Shown here: positions 20,056 to 31,747 of the stretch, one piece after another
Position numbering within the stretch: position 1 is the first letter of the stretch
Layout of the letters: every line of letters starts with the position of its first letter
Assembly: GCA_030765065.1 (NCBI GenBank)
Contig: CM060977.1
Span: 162,139,052-162,203,051 of the forward strand
Length of the DNA: 64,000 bases
Direction: 5' to 3'
From: Deroplatys truncata
Taxonomy: Eukaryota; Arthropoda; Insecta; Mantodea; Mantidae
The notes under the pieces: model-generated
Database searches by the model: none
The model's input: the letters and a program-made list of their open reading frames with translations, nothing else
What the model was told of the DNA's origin: nothing
Position numbers and translations under genes: made by a program

Positions 20056-22690
20056 GGGCCACTGGGAGTGATGTTTTCGGTGAAAATGACAAAATTTTCG
20101 ATTTTAGAATTATATCACATAAGTAATCTACAGACACTGGTGAATCATATTGGCCAAACATTTTGCACTATGTGCCATTTTTAAAAGCCCAGCGATATGT
20201 TTAAATCACCCGTGCGCTCCTTTAAAACTCCGCTGGACCCGGCCACTTCCTAGGTCTGTATGTAAAGCATCATAATTTGCTAATTTATGCAGTTTTTTCG
20301 ATTTATTTGGCTGCTTTTTGGGATCTTATGTAATTGCGGACTTTGTGCTTCCATCTAGCGCCTAAATGCATAACTATTTACTACGTAATGAATAGAAGTT
20401 TAGATTTTGAAAAGAAAAGTTATATTTTGGTAGACTGTAAGAGTCTATTTCATTAAAAGTCTCCCCATTTACCCATATCATCTTATTTTACAGCATTTTG
20501 CAATTATTTTAATACGTTATTGGTTGTTTAAGGCATTTTATATATCTATCTTACAGATCTTTTGATACACTCTGTTGTTTATGTACCATATGCAGTATAT
20601 AAAGCAAACCTTGAGTGAGTTGTTTGAAAATTCCTACTGTAGTGAATGTGAGTGTGCAAATGTGACTACAAATTAGAGAAAAACATGGCTTTACTAAATA
20701 ATTATGTGTGAAAGTGCAGCAATTGTAGTTTTAGCCCTACCGAGAAATATTCCAGTCCTCGTGTCATTAAAGACAAAAAGCCTAGAGGTTTCCACTTCAA
20801 ATAAACAGAAAATGTGTAATGCCATTTTTAGCAAATTAAGCGTTTTACCAATAGAAATGCTATAGTAGAAAATATTCCTGATAAATGTGGTATGAAAAAG
20901 GCTATTTCTATCATCGTCAGTCACTGCATGTCAACAGACAACAAATCCCAGCATGGCAAATGTCCCACTGGTACTGACTCCTGGTGCTTTATAAATAAAA
21001 GTATAGCTAATGGTAGACAACCTGATACCAGTGATAAAATGTCCATACAGTTTCTGAATGAACTGTTTCCAAGATAATGCCTATCTACCAAAGACTAGCC
21101 TGTGATGAGCTGCTGCATAAACGTGTAAGAGATGTTACACAAAATCAACATGAATCGCTGCGTGCGGTGTTATGCAACAATGTCAAAAGAAACTTTTGAA
21201 TCAAAGAAGAGCGTCACAATTACTGTAACAAATGCTGATCAGAATTTTATATAGGGTACTCAGCTACAGAAGAAATGAAATCTACAATAAAGAGTTTTAC
21301 AATTCACAGTGTATCAGATGTGATTATGAAGAGATGTGACAACAGAAGAAAACAGCTGAGAAGAAGAAAAAAGCTCGCAGGAAGAGCAAATTACTAAAAC
21401 TGAAAAAGGAGGAAGCCAAATAGAAAAGGGATGAGAAAACATAGGCTTCAGGGCAGTCATAGGTACCCCATAAGCTGTAAATTTAAAAAGAATGTGCGTG
21501 CTTTAGAAATATGTATTTTTTTCTCCGTTTTTCATTTTTGCACATGAAATTGATTCCTCACATTTCAGTTTTGCTTTGATTTGTATGTAAATTTGCACAC
21601 ATTTCTTCAATGTAATATATAAAGATTTAAGGATGCATTTTTATGATTGATTTAATTATTGACTCACAAAATATTAATTTATACTAAAAATCAAGGACAA
21701 TTTTGACATCAACTTCATAAAACGAAAATATTATTTCTATACAAATAATAACATCAACTTCAATCAAATCCTTAGATTTATTTTCATTTTACTAAAGTAT
21801 AGGAAAATGTCACATGTATGGTAGTTTGAAAAAAATATTTGTTTGCTAATGAAAAATAATCAATTATATTGTCTGAAAAACTATTTGTACTAGAGCTTTG
21901 AACATTTGCACAACCATTTCTCTATTTACCCATTAATAAAATGTACCAACTTTTCAGTAAATAGCTTTCAAAAAATTACAAAATTCAGTCCCAGTGTCCC
22001 TTAAAGATCAGTCACACCTTGATACAACTTGACTCTACGAGAGGAGGAGGACGTTTGGTATTACAGACAGGAAAGGATCTGCAGAAGGCAAAAAGAGCAA
22101 TAAAGTACAGATAAAGGACACAAAGGGAACTACACACACAGGATTGTAAACCAGGAGAGTTCTGATATATAAGGCATACAATTCACTGTTTCCCAGCATA
22201 ATATTTTATAAATCAGTGTTTTTCTCAGAACTTCATTTTCACACATTCAAAATGAACCTCGCGCATGAGGTTTTGTTTAAGTAAAGCTAAAATTTCTCAG
22301 AATATGCAGAAGTATCCATTGTAACATTCTATGTGACAAAAATATGCCTAACACCAATAATATTTTAATCTATTTTTTATGAAAAAATGTTGAGTTTTAG
22401 AGATACCAATTTGTAAAGTATTAAAACAATTATCATAATTCACTCATCAAAATTTATTTTGCTTAAAAGCTTCAACTAATTTTCTGAACTTTTGAAGCGC
22501 ATGGTTAATTATGATCATGTATACATTTACATAATAAAATTTATGAAATAATTACTATCTCCCAAAGTATTTATCCAGCTTGAATGAAATTTGGTGTTCG
22601 CATTATTCTAACAGCAGTAGACTCACAGTAAAAGTTTTAGAAATATCCATACAATAATATGGAAATTTGAAAACTCACTCCCAGTGTGCC
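20056..22690. mobile_element. 2.6-kb DNA transposon with TTAA target duplication
   Basis: TTAA flanks both sides (20052-20055 and 22691-22694). The ends are imperfect inverted repeats: GGGCCACTGGGAGTGATG on the left and, read inward from the right, GGCACACTGGGAGTGAG. The interior holds remnants of a transposase at 20860-21420. The TTAA duplication fits piggyBac or Sola3; the coding remnant does not look like piggyBac and resembles the arthropod family often labelled Mutator-like transposase domain. A classical Mutator would leave 8-11 bp duplications, so a Sola-type assignment is my preferred but unproven reading. Confidence 0.75.
20860..21420 (+). pseudogene. Transposase remnant ('Mutator-like transposase domain' family)
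   Basis: The frame 20892-21077 contains STDNKSQHGKCPTGTDSWCF, matching the family segment [STDexPQHxxCPxGxdSWC-x-[FY]] near its C-terminal third. After a 1-base shift at about 21077 the next frame reads MPIYQRLACDELLHKRVRDV then TQNQHESL, matching [xPxFxxLSxxxLLxxCLxGxTQNxNES]. A third piece ends in basic KQLRRRKKLAGR. The N-terminal two thirds and first catalytic residues are not recognisable. Confidence 0.65.
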
Positions 22691-23648
22691 TTAACTGCAG
22701 TGTCCTGCCTTAACTGCCTTAACAGTGTGTCCTTAGCGTCCCATTCTATATTGGGCGTGAAAGACCGGTAATTTTGCTCAGAGGCTTCTTTATCAGGTTT
22801 GAGGTTCTTTTACGTGCCGTAAATTTACGACACGGGACCACCGGCTTTACTTCCCTTCCGAAGGAAGCCATGCCAAAGAGTTTTATACCGAAAAAAATCC
22901 ATCGCCCTCCGCCGGGTTTGAGCCTGCGATCTCGGGAACTAGAACCACTACACCTATTAGCAGAGTTACCGCCTTCTATTTTCTTTCTTCTTCTTCTTCT
23001 TCTTTCTTCATCTGATGGACGTTTAGAACGGACAGGTGTGTAAGTTTCCATTTTCTGCTGACGTAGTCATGGAGATAACCGTTATCTGAGGATCGAAACT
23101 GTATTCCCTTATGCAGGGTTCAGAACGCTGCAATGTCCATAAGCATATGCAGATATCCCATCATCTCCAATCACTCTCTTGTTATCATGAGGTGAAGAGC
23201 TATTTTGTTAACTTCTGCAAACGATACGTCATGCTGACGAGAATGAATTAAATTAATTAGAGTTCTGATTATTTCCATGCTTTTAAGACAATCCACATAG
23301 CTATAGAATGTGATGTACTCCGTAATAGCACAACGTTTAATGCCTTTTATCTTGTTAAACATAGAACTATGAATATCTAGTGCATACTTTGTCTCAGTCT
23401 AATAAAAGGATGAATGATTTCTCCGGAGTGGCTTATAGGTAATCTATAGGATAATCGGATGTATCAAGATGCTTAAGAAGGCCTAATTTGTCCTGGTATA
23501 TATCTTTAGTTGTAACTCGATAGATGAAGGAGTCGGTATCCATGTACATAAGGTTCATATTTTCGAAACCGTAATGAGGCAGCAATACATATAATGGTAG
23601 TGAAGTTTTTGAGATGTCCAAAACACGCACGCATATGTATATATTATA

Positions 23649-24009
23649 CAGAGTGGACCATTTAAGTTGAGACTGTACAATATCATCAAAGCTAAGCACT
23701 GTAGAAAGAAATGCCTTGAATAAAATTGCTTGATATTATAGGGGAAAGTAAATGCCATTACTCGTGTTTTATTCGGAGCACGTTGTAATGATCATTTTTG
23801 GATCAATTTAAATTGACCCTAATTGTATATTCCCATTTAAAAATATTAAATTGACACTAAATTGACACTCATAATTGCCTCCAAACAAAACACGAATAAT
23901 GGCATTTACGTTCCCCCATAATATCAAGCAACTCTTATAAAAGACATTTCGTTCTACAACGCTTAGTTTTGCAGATATTGTACAGTTTCGACTCAAATTG
24001 TCAACTTTC
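23649..24009. mobile_element. Fold-back MITE, copy 1 (in the polymerase pseudogene)
   Basis: The left arm (CAGAGTGGACCATTTAAG..., 23649-23760) and right arm (23890-24009) are long inverted repeats, including TGCTTGATATTATAGGGG/ CCCCATAATATCAAGCA-like blocks, around a central palindrome GGATCAATTTAAATTGACC. TA flanks both ends (23647-23648, 24010-24011), as for Tc1/mariner-type MITEs. It interrupts the polymerase pseudogene between the FGKT and active-site DTDS regions. Confidence 0.85.
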
Positions 24010-26268
24010 TATATATACGCATATAAAGCTTGTATAGACACATATGCTTCCTTAACGCTATTTATCGAGAAGCCGTATGAACGCTCTAAGGTTAGCTCCA
24101 CATATGGTTCTATCAATGAAGGTAAGTTCAGGAATAAACTTTTCCAGATTCTTCTCGCTCGTGATAGTCGTATAAGCATCCGGAGGTTTTCTATAGTTTT
24201 TCCAAACATAGCATTGTTAAATATATTGTACAGGTCCTTCTCAAGATCACTTGCAGCTTGTTGAAGACGCTGTCATTGAATTCCATATGTGGTTTCAGCC
24301 AAGTTGACTAACGAAATCGAATTGCAGGATGAACATTTGATAATCATAGACCAGGTAAGAGAGCTTGCTTAATGATATATAATGTGCTACATACTTCCGG
24401 CAGGATCCAAGGTGACGAATGAGCTTTTTTGTAGAAGGATCCACGCATTTTAGACACTCGTGCAGGAGTGGTAAATCGTTATGCAGGCCATACAGCTCAG
24501 CAGAATAATCGACATCAATTTCTAAAATACATCCGTGAGGGAAATTGTCATTAAAACAGTTTAGGTCGATATCTACAGGATAAACCCACTAAATTTCGCC
24601 ATAAGGAAGGGCGTTGCACATTGTCCAACTATATTGATTATTGACGTCTTCGTATTTGATAAACTGAGATGGTATTATCATAGGATCAAACTTTTCCATG
24701 TAGGCGTTATTGGCTTCTGCATACCGATGAGAAACTTGGCACAAACCTACTCTTATACCTAATTCCACCATAAGAAGCTGGTCATAATCTAGAAGTAATT
24801 GAAGCTGGATTCCAATATATATATAAGCATAATGTTCCAAGCAAGTCCAGGAGATGTGAAATAACGTGCAGAATCAACTTTATGTGTCTTCAGAGTCCGC
24901 TTTGTAAATAGTCCAAAGAGATCTGCTAAGAGAAGAACGTCTGAGGTTAAGTAGAGATCGCTGTACTCGCCTAAATCTCTCACATTGAACTGCTTACATA
25001 CATACATACACACATAGCATGTGTATAGTGTCGACTATTAATGTCTTCTGCATTTAATTTGCTGTAGAAAACCTCCCTTGAAGGCAATTGTTTCTCATTC
25101 AAGACATTCCATGAAGTGACTAACCATATGGAAAAACGCCCTTACGATTCATAGATTCAACTTCTCACGTTCGAAGTACTTCTCTGTTTTGGGATATGCT
25201 GTTAGGTTTGTCACCAGCTTATCCAAGCTTCCAATGAGGAAAGAAACCTATCAATAAACAGTTTTATATCCCCACATACTTGCAGAATGATATATAGCTT
25301 TCTTTAGAGCTAGAAAATACGTCTACTCTTTCGCGGGTGCATCGCAGCTCCTTAATAATGAAATACGAATCATATCCGCTGAGGCTTTGAACGAAAAAGG
25401 AATATAATTAGGTGTTTCGCAAGCTAGATTGCACTCATTGTGTAGCATTCCTCGTTATTCACCGCTTACATGATCATCGTAACGTACTTCCAGTTCTGTT
25501 CTGTAAATTACTTTCCACGGAAGTAGCATTGCATAGAAGAGTCTAAATCCCTTTGATGTTCATTTGTAAGCTTCAGAGCGTTAAGATTCGTATATATTAT
25601 TCATCTTCTTCGCAAATGAAGTTGAGCATTCCATCTTATGAGAAGCATTATGTCCTTGGTAAAAACATACGGTTCTGTAGAAACATTAGTTTCTAGGTAT
25701 TCCACGCTGGACGAGGGTTTGACGTAAACAGCAAAGCTCATTGGAGAATGACTTTGTTAGGGAGTTGAATAGAGTGGTGTGGTGAGAATGCTCTCAAAAT
25801 CAGCATAGATGACATATGGCAGCTTCATAATCCTTTCAACATCCTTGAAGTGTACGATAGAGATCTCCTTTGTCTTATGTTCTCCTTCTCCTAGCAATAG
25901 TATGTTGTCTACATATTTCTCTACGCTCCTCCAATTTTCTAGCCCATTTCTTCCATGCCGATTATCAAAATGTGTGAAGCAACTTTTACACGCGTATATT
26001 ACTCCATTATGTTGTTGAACGATCTTCTCAAAATTCTATATGTAGACATAGTGATGTTTACCAGTAGCATCACTCAATATAAGGAGCTTACAATAGTCAG
26101 CTAGTTCGCTATCAACAACGTTTATAGGAAACGTTTCTGGTTTCTTACTCAGTCCAAACACATTTATAGACATACTATTGTTTTTCTCAAACTTCAGGAT
26201 GCCGTAGGGTACGAAACGCGTGAGATATCGTACATATATTCAATTGCCAGTATTTGCTCACACGTTGC

Positions 26269-26356
26269 GTATGTATGTATGTATGTATGTATGTATGTAT
26301 GTATGTATGTATGTATGTATGTATGTATGTATGTATGTATGTATGTATGTATGTAT
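26269..26356 (+). repeat. (GTAT)22 microsatellite
   Basis: Twenty-two perfect GTAT units (88 bp). On the minus strand they read as ATAC units and lie inside the polymerase pseudogene, where they add a YIHT-type repeat to the open frame. Confidence 0.95.
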
Positions 26357-26719
26357 CTTCCAAGAATGGTATACATAAAGCACTTCTGACGATTATAAAT
26401 CTTGATGTTCATACACGCCTTTCTCGCTTCCAAAGATGGCTGTAGTGGTATGTAGCTGCTTTCTCGAAGTGGGTTACATTTATTGATACGGAGTCGAACT
26501 CCTTCTACAGCAAGCAAGGCTCCCCTTTAGTGGACATTCCTCCATTTCACTGGACCGTTTCTTGAATGTTATTTCCAACATGGCGCTAAATCGAATTCCT
26601 AAACCAGAGGCTGATTACGTGTTTTAAATGTTTGGTCACAGGTTTCTGCTAACAAATTAACATTCAGCCAGCAGATTAAATTTCACATATTTTTATATGC
26701 TAAATTCTTTCTAAACAGC

Positions 26720-28560
26720 TTGAATTATGCGGCGCCTTGATTCCGCAGATAAGTATTCAAGTCTTAGATGAATCACAACGAATGAAATACGATTTAATAG
26801 TCCATTAAACCCAGTTTCATACATACTACTGTCATGCTGTACCGTTTGTCCATTTTGTAGGGAGAAGCCTTTCAAAAGCTGAAGGATTTCATGGTAAGGC
26901 CTCCGGCGTTGCCACAATTTATACCAGGAGCCAAAACCCAAATAAATTGCGATGCCAGCATGCATGGCATCGGTTGTTGCCTCCTTCAGGTACAAAATGG
27001 AAAAAATGCATCCAGCGGGCTTTGTGTCTAGGAGTCTAAGCAAAGATGAAAAGAACTACAGCATTTCGGAACAAGAATTATTAGCAGATGTGTACGGTTT
27101 CTCGAAATTTTGCCTGTACATATATGGTTACCCGGTAACCGTAGCTACAGATCATGTATGCCTGCGCCATATAACTAAGCTAAGATATTTAACATCCAGA
27201 TTGGCACTTTACAGCTTACTGCTGCAAGAATTTTACTACACAATTCAGCATAAGTCAGGGGTTAAACATAAAGATGCGAATTGTTTGCCCGTAGATCCGC
27301 CTGAATCCAAAATAGCACAAGAGCAGGAAGATAGGATTACCTGTCTCATAGAACCCATAGAATTAGCTAAAAAGGGAGGAGGATCCCCAAGTAAAACCCG
27401 TAATTCAAGCCCTAAAACATTCGGATACGCGAATGCCAAACGAGCTCACGAAACTGCAACATACGTGCTAAAGTCGAATGTCCTATATGGAAAAAACGCG
27501 GGTGGTGCAGGGAATGTGCACTTATTAGTTGCACCTGATGGTTTAAAGTAGAAAATACTGTGTAATAATAATTACGATCCACTAGGAAGACATTTTTGAC
27601 TCCACAAAGCGTTTTACAATATTAACTCTAATTATTACTGGATTGGAATGAACAGGGACATATACAATTATGTAAAAGATGCTCTTATCAGCAGTGAAAA
27701 GGACCAGTTAATCAGCAATCCGCAGGATTAATGCATGCTATAATAGTGAAGTATATGGGAGAAAGGCTCTTAATTGATATTTTGGAGCTTTTTGAATGTC
27801 TAACAGCGGTAATCAGTACGTGATAGAGGTGAATGACTCCTTTTCAAAATACTTGGAATTAAGGGCAATTCCTAAAGCTTTTATTGAGCAAGTAGCGGAG
27901 TTTATTTTCGATGACAACATCTGTATTCATGCACGCCGAAATATATGCTATCGGACAGAGGGTCAGTGTTTATGAGCGAGGTAACACAGGAGTTACTTAA
28001 AATGATGGGAACGATCCAACAACCTACAGGCCACAAACTAATGGCCTGACAGAGAGGGCGAATAGAACGACCGTTCAGGTGATCAGTAACTATGTGGATT
28101 TGCAAAACACTGCCTGAGATAGCAATTTACACCAAATTGGGTTTGCCATCAACACAAGTAGACAAGCTACTACGAAAATCACGTCATTTCAAATGTTATA
28201 TGCACGGAAACTTGTGTTACCACAGACGTTCAATTGCAGGGCACCAATCAAAATTTATTTGTGCAACAAACACAAAGGCAGTGTTAAGAGCGAGGGCTTT
28301 AGAACCTTACAGTATAACAAAGAGCCAAAGGAAAAATAAAAAAGTTGTACTTTTTAAAGAGGCGACACATCGAATACAAAGTGGGCGAGTTGGTAAAACT
28401 ATACACCCCTAAAAGGAGGGTAGGAAGAGCCACGAAACCTGTAATTAATTATACAGGACCGTACTGAATGATGAAGAAAAACCCGAGTCCCCGAAATTAC
28501 TTAATAAAAGCGAAAAAGTCCGTAAAACGACAGAACGTCCATGTTAGAATTTCACCAAAT
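26720..28560 (+). pseudogene. Ty3/Gypsy pol remnant (RNase H and integrase)
   Basis: Pieces in order: AFQKLKDFMVRPPALPQF (end of reverse transcriptase, 26860); NCDASMHGIGCCLLQVQNG (RNase H, first Asp, 26945); after a shift, FVSRSLSKDEKNYSISEQEL (Glu), ATDHVCLRHITKL (Asp), KHKDANCL (27020-27290); integrase zinc-region piece FYNINSNYYWIGMNRDIYNY (27610); core pieces SNSGNQYVIEV, FSKYLELRAIPKA (27795-27890), a degraded second Asp region near 27945, and LTERANRTTVQVISNY (28035-28095), which holds the third acidic residue; then a basic KVGELVKLYTPKRR (28375). Numerous frameshifts and stops. No LTRs were recognised. It is unrelated in detail to the intact element at 53.5 kb. Confidence 0.85.
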
Positions 28561-29224
28561 TATGGCTAAAATAAGGTTATAATGCAAAAATATTGCAACA
28601 CCTTGCTGCAGACGCATAGCGAGTAAACATAGCCATATTGCCACATACAAATACACACAATGAGAATCGTCAGTTACCACTGTCCATCAATATACAACTG
28701 AAAGTTTTGACATTTAATTGATTGACAAAATACACACCACCACCATCGCTGCAAAAAGGATGAGGGATAGGCAAAACAAAAAAGAAAAAAAGAAAAAATA
28801 AAGAAAAACAGAAAGAAGGTGAAACGCTAAATTTCAACAATAGTTCTCAAATGCTTAGTATATTTTAAGTAATGCGTTATAACACAACACTCACTATGTC
28901 CTCAGACCACCAGCGTAGTTGAGGTTTGCTGTAAGTAATAATGAACGCGATCCACTTCTGCTGGATTTTTGGGATCTTGAAACATTGAAGTAGATCTTAA
29001 AGTGAAATAAGAAGTAAATCCTAAACGCGACGATACACACTGGCCTTAAAATTCCACACTGTTTCCATGCATTCGCGAGAAACAACTGAACGTTGAAAGC
29101 ACATTAAGAGAATGACTATGAAATGATAATTCGAACCATTAATGAATATCTTAGAAGCGCTAGACCACAAGAAATTTATTTTAAATAAATTGTGTATTTT
29201 AAAAAGATCTCCATTTTTCTGTGC
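28561..29224. other. No recognised gene; A-rich tract
   Basis: An A/G-rich run at 28775-28820 follows the Gypsy remnant. Nothing else is recognised. Confidence 0.4.
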
Positions 29225-29590
29225 AGTAGGTCTTCGTCTATGGCTTAACGTTTACCGGTTGTACAACATTAAACAAAATTCCCTCCGAATGAACAGGACT
29301 TCGTAGGCTATTCCCCGAAAATTCAAGACATACGTTTTATTTGCCTTTAATATATGGTACTTTAATAAAAATCTTTGGAGCCAATTTTTGAGTTTTGCTG
29401 TTCACAATCACATAGACACACACACACACAAACGGATGTTTCCAAGAATGCTTTATTTGAATTTAGGGTGGCTCAAACATGTATTTCCCGTGAAATGTGT
29501 TTATCAAATTTTTGGGTGAAATGCAATACTTCTCCTACCATACGTAGTAAAGAAAGTAGAAATGAACGTAAAAAGGAAGGTCGAGAAAAT
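29225..29590 (+). repeat. Repeat 'B', copy 3 (5'-truncated, diverged)
   Basis: Matches copy 1 from about its position 290 to its edge, including the CA microsatellite (29416-29430) and the end TACGTAGTAAAGAAAGTAG. It is shorter at the centre than copy 1. Confidence 0.7.
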
Positions 29591-29888
29591 ATATCACAGT
29601 GATCATCCAAAGTAATTCGTTGAGCAACTAAAGGAAATCCATAAACCTTAGAAATACCCACGCAGAAAGACATCCGCGTTCGACGAAACATCCATAATAG
29701 TAAAATATGAACATTTCCTGCATTAACTACAACCCGTATATCTTGGCTCCTCCGGGTGTGTTTCGATTCTCTTTCGATCTCGTCCGCGGACAACTTGCTT
29801 GGGAATTGTACATTGATTGTCTTGCTTTCGTTAGACGGTACACCTTGTTTTGGGGGAAGATTACCGGTCGTTTAGGAACACCTGAGTG

Positions 29889-29947
29889 TGAGAGAGAGAG
29901 AGAGAGGTTTAGTCTCTCTAGCTTTTCAGTCAGTCAGTCAGTCAGTT
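29889..29947 (+). repeat. (GA)n and (CAGT)n microsatellites
   Basis: GAGAGAGAGAGAGAGAGAG at about 29889-29907 and CAGTCAGTCAGTCAGTCAGT at about 29927-29946. Confidence 0.85.
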
Positions 29948-29949
29948 AG

Positions 29950-31483
29950 GGAAGTCTGTTTATTTGTGTGTTATGTTCGTAACTATGAGGTCGAGGTGAG
30001 TGAACATGCTTGGGTTTATACAGTAAATTTTGAAATAAAAGAGCCCAATAACTGATAACCTTGATGCCTTGTATTTTGGTCGGTGCTTTAGGCTGTTTAT
30101 TATTGCATTATATTAACGTTCTAAGATACGCGTTCATGACCTTTTTATATGGTTGCCTTTTGAAATTTTAAATGTGCATAAAGCACCTAGTTGCTTATAT
30201 GAAACTAGTTGTGATAAAATAGCTTTATTCTTGCACCGTGATTAATTGACTTTACACACCAGCCTGCTTGTGATGTAAGTTGCTTTTACTAACTGTATCT
30301 TTTCATATATTTGCTTATTAGAGTGGGTTTGATTTTAGTTGGCGGACAACCTTAGAAACAGAAAACAGTACTCACCCTCTTGCTCGCACGCAGTGCTGAG
30401 ACGAATCTGTCAGGGTGAAGGCAGAAGAGGGTTTACTGTAGGAATCTTGTTAGTTGACGAAGCGGTGGCGCTACTCTCATCCTCCTGCGCGTACCCATCT
30501 TCTTCCTCTTCCTCGTTTTCTGAGTCTAAGTTAACGACAAATTATTCCAGAACTTTCTTCCAATAGTAATTTTTCACGTTCTTCACATGCTCACAAGCAC
30601 GTAACCAATTTTCGAAACTAAGTTTTAACACATTATGAAATACATTTTCAAAATCAGCAGATATGACAGTAAAGTGTTTTGCAACATTAATCTTAGTGTT
30701 CTTAATCTGTTCGATGGCATTAAAGTCACAATGAAACGTTGCAGCCGCACTATATCACGCTCTTTGTCTTTGGCTATAGCATCTATATCAGACGCATTTA
30801 CGTATATCCTTGTTGAGTTTTATCAATTCATAAAGCACTGATTTTCTTATACAAATATGGTACTAAATTTTCTTCTCGCAGCCACGCCTGCATATCCGCT
30901 TTTTGGATGGCGATATTTTTGCTTTATTTAGTTTCCTGGAATGATAAGACGTGTTGTCCATAACAATAATGCTGAATTTGGAATATAAGAAGAAGTTATT
31001 TCGTAAACCACCCTTTGAATACAACAGCGTCCATTTCTTCATGGTAGTCTCGCCTGGATTTCGACTTGAAAATTTAAGAGCCCCAGGAATAAATCACTCT
31101 GAAGATCCTTATGATCAACGATGAATCGCTGTCCTCTACCTATGGGAATTCTGAGGGGGATATCTTAATCTGCTCCCTTACAATCCACAGCTTATATTTG
31201 ATGTGATATATGTTAGCCCATGTATATCTATTTCATCCAAATAAATTATAGAACAACCAGTGAAACGTAAGTTCTTTAGTTTCTTAAAAGGAAATCAAAT
31301 ATCTTAAACACAATGCCAGATATTTACATTAAATATTTGCTGCCTTTATTATTGGTCAGATAAAACATTTTAGAGCATGCTTTAGTGCTTAGCGAAAAGC
31401 CCACTTATTTCCGTAAAAATGTCTGATTTTATTAAAGAATCCTCATATTATTTCAACTTCGTAATGAAATGTTTGTGATATAG
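29950..31483. other. No recognised gene
   Basis: AT-rich apart from a moderately GC-rich patch at 30350-30500. No exon or transposon motif that I can support. Confidence 0.35.
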
Positions 31484-31747
31484 CTATATATTGTTTCTTC
31501 TTATGGTTGCAGCTATAAATCTATCTTCACCTGTTTTCTGGGGCGTACTGGCAGATAGCTTCTTCTCAGGAGTTCGCAATATTGTTCTACTGACTTCATA
31601 CATGTGCTTCTCGTTTATAATTCTATGAATTGTGCTAGTAGATACATCAATTGCTGCAGCATTTCTTCCTTCACAGTAGGGTAGAGTAGAATTTCCGTTC
31701 ATTAAGGCTTGAATTCCTTCGGCAAAAATTATGTACATTGCAAACAA
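31484..31747 (-). pseudogene. Possible Tc1-like transposase N-terminal fragment
   Basis: The 87-codon frame reads GRNAAAIDVSTSTIHRIINE and later RTPEKKLSASTPQKTGEDRF, IAATIRR. The order (R-xAAAxxVSxxTIxRI, then TPxKKR...DDFDxxxIRR) is that of the N-terminal helix-turn-helix and linker of a common insect DDE transposase group. Nothing catalytic follows. Weak assignment. Confidence 0.4.

Larger units (their letters stand above)
20019..22980 (-). mobile_element. SINE 'A', copy 2, split by a TTAA-flanked transposon
   Basis: The 3' tail is at 20019-20055 (minus-strand stem-loop half GAGCGCCCATAAATAAAAC) and the body and head at 22691-22980. Between them lies a 2,635-bp insert. Removing the insert and one TTAA restores the SINE tail seen uninterrupted in copies 1 and 4. 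The loop region has an extra partly repeated CTGCCTTAACTGCCTTAAC. Head: GGTGTAGTGGTTCTAGTTCC. Confidence 0.85.
23430..26520 (-). pseudogene. Polinton/Maverick-type protein-primed DNA polymerase B, degraded
   Basis: Read from 26520 leftward the minus strand gives, in order and in several frames: an N-terminal segment with NPLRESSYIPLQPSLEARKA; a Cys-pair segment with YACKSCFTHF near 25990; an exonuclease-like PYVIYADFESIL near 25800; the palm-preceding block DLYLTSDVLLLADLF near 24950; ISQ-like and RYAEANNAYM (24700) with LPYGEI (24600); NAMFGKTIENLR near 24200; and the YMDTDSFIY active-site motif (D-x-D) near 23530. These are the landmarks of the viral/organellar family B polymerase found in Polintons and related elements. 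Stops, frameshifts, a fold-back MITE (23649-24009) and an expanded tetranucleotide repeat show it is dead. I saw no integrase, ATPase or capsid gene next to it, so only the polymerase part remains here. Confidence 0.85.

Noticed and set aside
20056-22690. Assignment to piggyBac from the TTAA duplication alone
   Set aside because: The ends lack the usual CCY start of piggyBac and the coding remnant matches another transposase family.
22746-23051. 101-codon minus-strand ORF with KRPSDEERRRRRRKKI
   Set aside because: Its C-terminal half is SINE A sequence, present in the same frame in other SINE copies; the basic run comes from a CTT repeat.
29707-30566. Moderately GC-rich stretch with ORFs and GA/CAGT repeats, possible promoter or LTR
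   Set aside because: No TATA/initiator pair, matching second LTR or exon boundary could be found.
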